From assembly GCA_937898675.1 (NCBI GenBank), contig CALEJB010000041.1:1-19074 (forward strand): DNA of 19,074 nucleotides, written 5' to 3'. Numbering within the stretch: the first letter of the stretch is position 1; each line of letters starts with the position of its first letter. A model generated the notes under the pieces. It saw only the letters and a list, made by a program, of their open reading frames with translations, made no database searches and was not told where the DNA came from. A program made the translations under genes and the position numbers. Source of the stretch: an uncultured Prevotellaceae bacterium (GTDB taxonomy: Bacteria > Bacteroidota > Bacteroidia > Bacteroidales > Muribaculaceae). Shown piece by piece: positions 13,742-19,074 of the stretch.

Positions 13742-14959
13742 ACCAATATTTACAAGGTATTGGCGCTTATCGTGATGCTCGCGATGGCCCACGGGGCGCT
13801 GGCTCAAAACCGGCGCTCCAAAGAGTTTGTGGGCAATATGCAAAAGTATGAACAGCGCTATAAGGAATTCATGCGCCAGGGCCGATACCGCGAGGCGTTG
13901 CCGCCGCTCGATACGCTCATTAACACCCTCGACACCACCATGATATACCAGGATGCCGAGGCAAATATCTCGCAGGAGTACCTTAGGCAGGGCAAAGCGT
14001 TTTACCGCTATGACAAGGCCTGCATCCTGGCGCTGACGGGAAAGAAGAAGCAGGCCCTCGCAGCCCTCGAGCAGTCGGTCAACGACGGCTATAAGGACTA
14101 TGTCAACATGCTCAACGACAATGACCTTGCCAGCCTGAGGAAAGATAAGAAGTTCCAAACGCTGCTGGTGGTGGTCGCGGGGCGCTCCTCTCTGGGCGTG
14201 CTCCGCAAGTCGGCGCCCTATGGCAAGGAAGAGGGCAAGGAACCGCCGTTCAGTTATCAGTCCCCAGAGTCCAAGACCCTGCGCATGGTGCGCGAGTACT
14301 TCAATCTCGACTCTGTGGCCGGCACGGGCGACGAACTGAGCAAAATCATCAACTTGCTTCACTTTGCCCACGACAACATGGAGCACGATGGCGCCCATCG
14401 CGCTTTCGTCGAGATGGATGCGATAGACCTCTACAACTACTGCAAGGCAACGGGGCGCGGCATTAACTGCCGCCAACTGGCCATCTCGCTGTGCGAGATG
14501 TACCTGGCCATGGGCATGCCCGCGCGCTATGTGACCTGCATGCCGGCCGACCCGCGCGACACCGAGTGCCATGTCATCAACAGCGTGTGGTCGTCACAAC
14601 TGGGCAAGTGGCTCTACATCGACCCCACCATGGACGCGTGGGTGATGGACGAGAACGGCACGATGCTCAGCATTGCCGAGGTGCGCCAGCGCCTCATCGA
14701 CGGCAGTCCGCTTGTGCTGTGCGAGACCGCCAACTGGAACCACGAGATTCCGCAGACCAAGGAGCATTACCTCGAGCAGTACATGGCCAAGAACCTGTAT
14801 TACTTTGACTGCATCAAGGCGAGCCGCTTCAATCCCGAGAGCGATTATCGCGGATTTGACCAGTCGGCCTACATCAAACTCGTGCCTGTGGGCTTTGTGG
14901 GCGGCGTCTCTATTAGCGAAAGCACCACCGACGCCGAACTCTTTTGGGCCGAACCCTAA
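13733..14959 (+). CDS. Exported transglutaminase-like (cysteine protease fold) protein
   Basis: 408 residues. The signal peptide ends at ALA-Q (cleavage after residue 24). Residues about 35-150 form helical TPR-like repeats (QRYKEFMRQGRYREAL, then YDKACILALTGKKKQAL). The transglutaminase-like core (about 180-305) has all three catalytic positions: C246 in GRGINCRQLA, H280 in TECHVINSV and D298 in WLYIDPTMDAW. The family includes bacterial proteases and peptidoglycan- or peptide-modifying enzymes. Activity outside the cytoplasm on a peptide or protein substrate is likely, but the substrate is unknown. The gene is probably cotranscribed with the lipoprotein gene 48 nt upstream. It converges on the GH9 gene with 13 nt between stop codons. 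An adjacent out-of-frame mini-frame precedes its start. Confidence 0.88.
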   Translation: MKQTNIYKVLALIVMLAMAHGALAQNRRSKEFVGNMQKYEQRYKEFMRQGRYREALPPLDTLINTLDTTMIYQDAEANISQEYLRQGKAFYRYDKACILALTGKKKQALAALEQSVNDGYKDYVNMLNDNDLASLRKDKKFQTLLVVVAGRSSLGVLRKSAPYGKEEGKEPPFSYQSPESKTLRMVREYFNLDSVAGTGDELSKIINLLHFAHDNMEHDGAHRAFVEMDAIDLYNYCKATGRGINCRQLAISLCEMYLAMGMPARYVTCMPADPRDTECHVINSVWSSQLGKWLYIDPTMDAWVMDENGTMLSIAEVRQRLIDGSPLVLCETANWNHEIPQTKEHYLEQYMAKNLYYFDCIKASRFNPESDYRGFDQSAYIKLVPVGFVGGVSISESTTDAELFWAEP

Positions 14960-14972
14960 CAGTTAAGGTGAA

Positions 14973-17498
14973 TTACTTTACGATTTCCTCGACGGGGACA
15001 AAGGTGTAACCCTTTTTCTCAAGCGTCTTGATGAGGTCGGGCAGGCGGTCGTAGAACTTCTCGGTTCGGCGGTCGTCTGTGCCCAAGTGTATCATCAGCA
15101 GGTGGCCGTTGAGGGTGTGCTCGCGCTCGCACTTCATGATGCGGTCCATCAGCCACTGATTGTCCACATACCTGTCGTGTGAGCCAGTGTTCTCTATGCC
15201 CGGAAAGGTGTAGTCGGCGTTGCTGCAGGTGCCGGGGGTGAAGTTGATGAGCTGCAACCCCATTTCGCGCGCCCAGGCGCTCACCGTGCTGTTGTGCCAC
15301 TCATAGGGCGGAATGAACCACGGCGCCTTGTCGGGCGTGATGCCGAATCGGCCCAGTGCCTCATAACTCTTGACGATGTCGTCGCGGAATTGCTCCTTGG
15401 TCACCAGCAGCGAGTCGCGCTTGTTCCAGTCGCAGTAGAGCAGGTGCCCGTAGCTGTGGCTGCCCACATAGTGCCCGTCGGCGACGAGCCGGCGCACGAT
15501 GCCGGGGTACATGTCCAGGAAACGGCCTGTGAAAAAGAAACCCGCCTTGATGCCGCGTTGGCGCAGGGTGCCGATGATGCGCTCGGCACCGTCGGCATGG
15601 TCGTCGGCGGTGAACACGAGGCAGATTCTCTTTTGCGTGGTGTCGCCGCGCACGATGGCGCCCTGTTGCCACACGAGGCGGCCGCTGGCCTGGCGGCCCT
15701 GCTGCTCATAGTAGGAGAAGGGGAAGGTCAGCGCCGCTGTGCCGTCCATGGTGGGCTCGTTGCTGCTGTAGTCATAGGCGTTGTCGTGGAACACCACATC
15801 GCCGGGCTGGAACAGGTCGTAGGTGTTGCCCTGGGCGTTGATGTCGTCGTTCTCGAGTTTCACGCCCTTGAGGCTGTTGAAGATGCTGGCATACACCGGA
15901 CCGTCAACCAGGCCGCCGGTGGGCATGCCCACGCGCTCCATTACATAGTTGGAGTGGGGGGCGTGCGGATAGGTCCCGCCGCGCGGCAGTTCCACAATCA
16001 TGCTCGTGCCCCACGGGTTGCATCCCAGCAGCCAGTCGCGCAGGGCGGCCTCCATCTCCTCATACTGGCGGTCGCCGGTGAGTTCGCGGTACAGGATGCA
16101 CTGGGTGAGCATGGCGGTGGTGAGGTTGTTGCTGCACCACACGCCGGGCACGCCCCACATGAAGGGGTTGCCCGTCTCGCACGCCCGTTGCAGCACGCGC
16201 TCGATGCCCGCCTGGATGTTGCGTACAAACTCGCTCTTGAGCCGCTTGTTGCCGCCAGCCTGCTGCGCCACGCGGATGTGGCCCATGTTCATGAACGGGT
16301 ACCACTGGTAGTGGCGCGCGCTGTCGGCACCCATCCATGGCGTGACGGGCTCGCGGCGCCCATATTCCACGGCCTGGTCGAGGTACTTTGTCTCGCCGGT
16401 CATGCGGTACAACTCGGCGGCGCCCAGTTCCATGTCGTCCACCCAGTTGTCCTCCTCGTAGATGTAGGGCGATACCACGCTCACCGTCTGGGTGTTACCA
16501 GGCTTGTCGATGCCCACCTGGTAGGCGGCAGCGGCCTTGGCCTTGATGGCGGCGGCAAACTCGGGGTACCAGGGCGCAAGCACCTCGGCACCCAGGGCAA
16601 AGTCGCTGGCAAATTTGCCCGCCGTGCTGGCGGCGCCCATGGTGGCATTCATGAATTTGCCGCGCTGTTGCGGCTTGCCGTCGATGTAGTACACGGGCCG
16701 GCCGTTGTTGGGTCCCCAGCCGTAGTCGGCGGGATCGTCCTTGGGCATCTTCATGCCGATGTGGTCGCGGTCGTCGGCGATTTGGTTATACAGTTCGCCC
16801 TCGCCGGGGTTCATCTTGTCGAGCCATGTGAGGCCCCAGTAGATTTCGTCGATGATGTCGGGGATGCCGTTGGCGCCCGCCTCGCCGTTGGCCTGGTATT
16901 CGTCGCCAAAGGCACCGGGGCTCCACTGCCAGGCGGTCATCATCTGGTAGATGGCATTGGCGCTTGTGGTGGTGTATTGCAGCAGGTCGGCGGCGTCATG
17001 CCAACCGCCGCGCACGTCGATGCGCTGGCCCTCTTTGTCGGGATGGTAACGCACGATGGCGTCCTTGACATGGCAGCTGTCGTGCTGGAAGGGGTTGTAG
17101 CCGCAGCGCTGCTGCCGCATGTAGTTGAGCGTGAAGTCGGCGGTGCCGTCCCACACGCGGTTGTTGACGGGGAACACGGGCGAGGCGATGCCGCCGGCCA
17201 CGATGCGGTAGGTGCCAGTGCCCTTGAAGTCGCTGAAGTCGAGCCTGCAAGTCGTCTTCATCTGACCCCACGGTCCCGTGGCGCGCACGTTGCCGCTGCG
17301 ATAGGCCACGGCGCCCGTGTAGGCGTCAATGAGTTGAAATTCAGTGACGGTCACATCTTCCTGGCTCATGAGCACAGCCACCTTGGCAGCGTCGGGCAGG
17401 TAGCCCAGTTGGTTGATGCGTATCCAGCCCTCGGCCAGGGCGCTGGCGGCAAAGCACAATGCCGCAACGAGTAATGACATCAGTCGTCGGGTGTTCAT
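14973..17498 (-). CDS. Secreted GH9 glycanase fused to a CE4/NodB polysaccharide deacetylase
   Basis: 841 residues with a signal peptide (1 to about 22). An N-terminal Ig-like CelD_N module (about 23-112) includes the family's opening IRINQLGYLPD. The GH9 (alpha/alpha)6 domain runs from about 118 to 600. It has GGWHDAADLLQY at 164-175 (D168 and D171, base side), a GCNPWG...PHAPHS segment (492-516) and the acid residue E581 in SSNEPTMDGTAAL. Residues about 620-841 form a NodB deacetylase: TADDH (630-634), HSYGH (681-685, metal ligands), FIPPYEW (728-734) and LLMIHLG (800-806). GH9 enzymes usually cut beta-1,4 glucans or related chains from the inverting side, and CE4 enzymes remove N- or O-acetyl groups. 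Together they suggest attack on an acetylated glycan, though the substrate is inferred. Start ATG 17498 is preferred over GTG 17528, which lies in the -7 box. Confidence 0.92.
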   Translation of the reverse strand: MNTRRLMSLLVAALCFAASALAEGWIRINQLGYLPDAAKVAVLMSQEDVTVTEFQLIDAYTGAVAYRSGNVRATGPWGQMKTTCRLDFSDFKGTGTYRIVAGGIASPVFPVNNRVWDGTADFTLNYMRQQRCGYNPFQHDSCHVKDAIVRYHPDKEGQRIDVRGGWHDAADLLQYTTTSANAIYQMMTAWQWSPGAFGDEYQANGEAGANGIPDIIDEIYWGLTWLDKMNPGEGELYNQIADDRDHIGMKMPKDDPADYGWGPNNGRPVYYIDGKPQQRGKFMNATMGAASTAGKFASDFALGAEVLAPWYPEFAAAIKAKAAAAYQVGIDKPGNTQTVSVVSPYIYEEDNWVDDMELGAAELYRMTGETKYLDQAVEYGRREPVTPWMGADSARHYQWYPFMNMGHIRVAQQAGGNKRLKSEFVRNIQAGIERVLQRACETGNPFMWGVPGVWCSNNLTTAMLTQCILYRELTGDRQYEEMEAALRDWLLGCNPWGTSMIVELPRGGTYPHAPHSNYVMERVGMPTGGLVDGPVYASIFNSLKGVKLENDDINAQGNTYDLFQPGDVVFHDNAYDYSSNEPTMDGTAALTFPFSYYEQQGRQASGRLVWQQGAIVRGDTTQKRICLVFTADDHADGAERIIGTLRQRGIKAGFFFTGRFLDMYPGIVRRLVADGHYVGSHSYGHLLYCDWNKRDSLLVTKEQFRDDIVKSYEALGRFGITPDKAPWFIPPYEWHNSTVSAWAREMGLQLINFTPGTCSNADYTFPGIENTGSHDRYVDNQWLMDRIMKCEREHTLNGHLLMIHLGTDDRRTEKFYDRLPDLIKTLEKKGYTFVPVEEIVK

Positions 17499-17527
17499 TG
17501 TTTGTCCATTTTTGTTGGTTTGTGCCA

Positions 17528-17535
17528 CAAAGTTA
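17528..17535 (-). promoter_or_regulatory. Probable -7 box of the GH9-CE4 gene
   Basis: The minus strand reads TAACTTTG, 30 nt upstream of the ATG at 17498. No clear TTTG -33 box is visible. Confidence 0.5.
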
Positions 17536-17581
17536 CGAAGAAGTTTCGGGCTGGATGCCCGTGGCGAGGGTTTTTATTGCC

Positions 17582-17611
17582 AAAAAATGCATCGGATGAG
17601 ATGCCTTTTTT
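17582..17611. terminator. Terminator-like hairpin between two divergent promoters
   Basis: aaaaaa-t-gcatc-ggatga-gatgc-c-tttttt: a five-base stem with A-run and T-run flanks, readable as a terminator on both strands. It lies upstream of both divergent promoters, so it may insulate them from each other; it could also be chance in an AT-rich spacer. Confidence 0.35.
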
Positions 17612-17641
17612 CAGCCTTTTTTTGCATTTCAGACCTAAAAT

Positions 17642-17673
17642 TTTGTGAATGTGGAAATTTCGTCCTACTTTTG
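17642..17673 (+). promoter_or_regulatory. Bacteroidetes-type promoter of the dockerin-tailed protein
   Basis: TTTG at 17642-17645, exactly 20 nt, then TACTTTTG at 17666-17673. The start codon at 17709 is about 35 nt downstream. Confidence 0.7.
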
Positions 17674-17708
17674 TGACGAATTTTAGTCTAAAATACTTCC
17701 AATCAATT

Positions 17709-18941
17709 ATGAGAAAGATCACTACATTTTTTGGTCTGTTTTTTGCAGTGATTGCTTTTGCTCAGTTTACCGAACCCGGATTCTACCGCGTGCGCAACGT
17801 CGGTAGTGATTGCTACATCTGTATCAAAGGCACAAGTTTCAATTGGTCAACGAACCCCGATGCCTTTTGGAAATGCATTGTCATGCAGAACCATGCCGAC
17901 TCGGCCCATGTGACCGACCCCGGCACGGTTATCTATATCCCCGGCACCGGCATGGGGCGGCTGTATGGCCAGGGCGTGAACACCTATGAGTTGACGGGCC
18001 TGGGACTGGGTGTGGATACCGCCAAGACGCAGAGCACCGAGCGGCTGACCTATGTCGCCCGCATCAAGTATGGCGCTTACACCTTCTACCTGCGCGACTA
18101 TGGCAACGGCCTGACGGCCGGCGGCTCGCAGCGCACGGCCGAGGCGTGGTGGTGGATTGAGCCGCTCACCGAGGCGTCGATGGACACCTCCTACCTGGGT
18201 GTGAAGCCCGCCGACGCTGACATGCGCGACGCCGACGGCTACTACTGGACCACGCTGTGCTGCGACTTCCCCGTGCTGCTGCCCGCGGGCGGCGGCGTTG
18301 AGGGCGCCTACACCGTGCAAGAGGTGGCCACCGACGACGACGGCCGCAACACCGTTGTCCCCGTCAAGGTGTGCGGCGAGGGCGAGACGCTGCCCGGTGC
18401 CACCCCCGTGCTGCTCAGGCTGCGCTCCCCCTATGCCAGCGGCAACAAGATTATCCCCGTGGGCGAGCCCGCCAACTGCAATGTCATGCCCGTTGCCGCC
18501 GACCTGCTCGTGGGCAACTACTTCAGCGAGTTCAATAACCACTCCGACCTCATCAACTACGATGTTCTTGCCGCCTATGTGCCCGGGCAGGCTACCCCGG
18601 CCGCCGCAGGCCGTCTGGTACTGGGCGTTGACGCCGACGGCAATGTGGGGTTCTTCCCGCAGCCCGACGGCACCTACATGGCGCACAACACCGCATGGCT
18701 CGATGTCGAGACGCTGGGCCTGACCGACGCGGCGGCTGTATATTTGGTGACTAACTCGGCCCCCGAGGTCATCCCCGGCGACACCGACGGCGACGGCGAG
18801 GTCACTCCCGCCGATATCTCGGGACTCATCGACATGCTGCTGGACAGCAGCGGCACCATGCCCGCCGGCGCCGATGTCAACGGTGACGGCGAAGTCACCC
18901 CCGCCGACATCTCAGCCCTCATCGACAAGCTGCTGAATTAG
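17709..18941 (+). CDS. Secreted protein of unknown function with two-repeat dockerin-like tail
   Basis: 410 residues. The signal peptide ends near AFAQ (residue 19). No enzyme family is recognised in the main body (about 20-350). It opens FTEPGFYRVRNVGSDCYICI, a layout common in Bacteroidales surface proteins with beta-trefoil or lectin-like beginnings. It then has Gly- and aromatic-rich beta segments such as TYVARIKYGAYTFYLRDYG and VPVKVCGEGETLPGATPVLL. Residues 357-378 and 388-410 form two calcium-loop dockerin-like repeats (GDTDGDGEVTPADISGLIDM, then ADVNGDGEVTPADISALID). They closely match the amylase tail and lie, as there, at the extreme C-terminus. The gene has its own promoter and diverges from GH9-CE4. 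In-frame codons upstream of 17709 lie in the promoter and are rejected. A carbohydrate- or host-glycan-binding role is plausible but unsupported. Confidence 0.82.
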   Translation: MRKITTFFGLFFAVIAFAQFTEPGFYRVRNVGSDCYICIKGTSFNWSTNPDAFWKCIVMQNHADSAHVTDPGTVIYIPGTGMGRLYGQGVNTYELTGLGLGVDTAKTQSTERLTYVARIKYGAYTFYLRDYGNGLTAGGSQRTAEAWWWIEPLTEASMDTSYLGVKPADADMRDADGYYWTTLCCDFPVLLPAGGGVEGAYTVQEVATDDDGRNTVVPVKVCGEGETLPGATPVLLRLRSPYASGNKIIPVGEPANCNVMPVAADLLVGNYFSEFNNHSDLINYDVLAAYVPGQATPAAAGRLVLGVDADGNVGFFPQPDGTYMAHNTAWLDVETLGLTDAAAVYLVTNSAPEVIPGDTDGDGEVTPADISGLIDMLLDSSGTMPAGADVNGDGEVTPADISALIDKLLN

Positions 18942-19074
18942 AAACAGACATTATTATACGCCAGTTCGGGATCAATAGTTCGTTAAAAAAATCGATATAT
19001 GGCGAAACGGCTATGCTGTGCCGCCAAAGAGTTCATTGGAAATCTGAGTAATTAAAGTTTGGTTCGGTCGGAAT
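18942..19074. other. AT-rich noncoding end of the window
   Basis: No reading frame or clear terminator is visible in this 133-base stretch. It contains A7 at 18984-18990 and the 12-mer gctatgctgtgc at 19010-19021, which also occurs twice in the repeat island near 5.4-5.5 kb. The next gene, if any, starts beyond the window. Confidence 0.4.

Noticed and set aside
17499..17528. GTG start adding 10 residues to the GH9-CE4 protein
   Set aside because: The GTG overlaps the -7 box, and the ATG at 17498 starts a proper signal peptide.
17649..17708. Upstream start adding 20 residues to the dockerin-tailed protein
   Set aside because: It overlaps the -7 box and places extra residues before a standard signal peptide.
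19010..19021. 12-mer gctatgctgtgc shared with 5442-5453 and 5532-5543 as evidence for a third repeat-island copy
   Set aside because: Only 12 bases match and the flanks differ, so chance cannot be excluded without the sequence beyond the window.

Overview
The window looks like chromosomal DNA from a GC-rich gut Bacteroidales, most likely Muribaculaceae-like. The reasons are Bacteroidetes-type promoters (TTTG, about 20 nt, TAnnTTTG) before several genes, no obvious Shine-Dalgarno sequences, a BspA-type leucine-rich-repeat protein, exported lipoproteins, and C-terminal dockerin-like repeats on secreted proteins. The family-level assignment is an inference. No tRNA, rRNA, CRISPR array or intact mobile element was seen.

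Layout. 93-3311 (-): secreted multi-domain GH13 alpha-amylase with starch-binding modules and a dockerin-like tail. 3312-3721: amylase promoter, a palindromic bidirectional terminator, and a 35-codon remnant with an export-type start and a sorting-tail-like end. 3722-5010 (-): BspA-like LRR protein whose dockerin-like end has been thrown out of frame by a one-base shift. 5011-5633: the BspA promoter, a degenerate rightward promoter, a GC-rich repeat island and a second copy of the terminator palindrome. 5634-8540 (-): exported M16 zinc peptidase, divergent from pnp (8698-10971, +), whose product ends in three 14-residue Arg/Asp repeats. 11153-11665 (+): small exported protein of unknown function. 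11738-13684 and 13733-14959 (+): a probable two-gene unit, a lipoprotein joining a nucleoside-hydrolase-like domain to a P-loop kinase-like domain, then an exported transglutaminase-like protein. 14973-17498 (-): GH9 glycanase fused to a CE4/NodB deacetylase, convergent with the preceding gene. 17709-18941 (+): exported protein of unknown function with a two-repeat dockerin-like tail.

How the genes fit together. Most products are exported and bear on the cell envelope or polysaccharide use: starch breakdown (GH13), beta-glucan-type breakdown and deacetylation (GH9-CE4), proteolysis (M16), surface LRR protein, and extracytoplasmic transglutaminase-like and nucleoside-hydrolase-like proteins. 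PNPase is the only clear housekeeping cytoplasmic enzyme. No SusC/SusD pair or regulator is present, so this is not a canonical polysaccharide utilisation locus. The most unusual items are the exported nucleoside-hydrolase/P-loop fusion, the dockerin-like tails on three unrelated proteins with no cohesin nearby, and a pair of palindromic terminators whose cores are inverted relative to otherwise co-oriented flanks.
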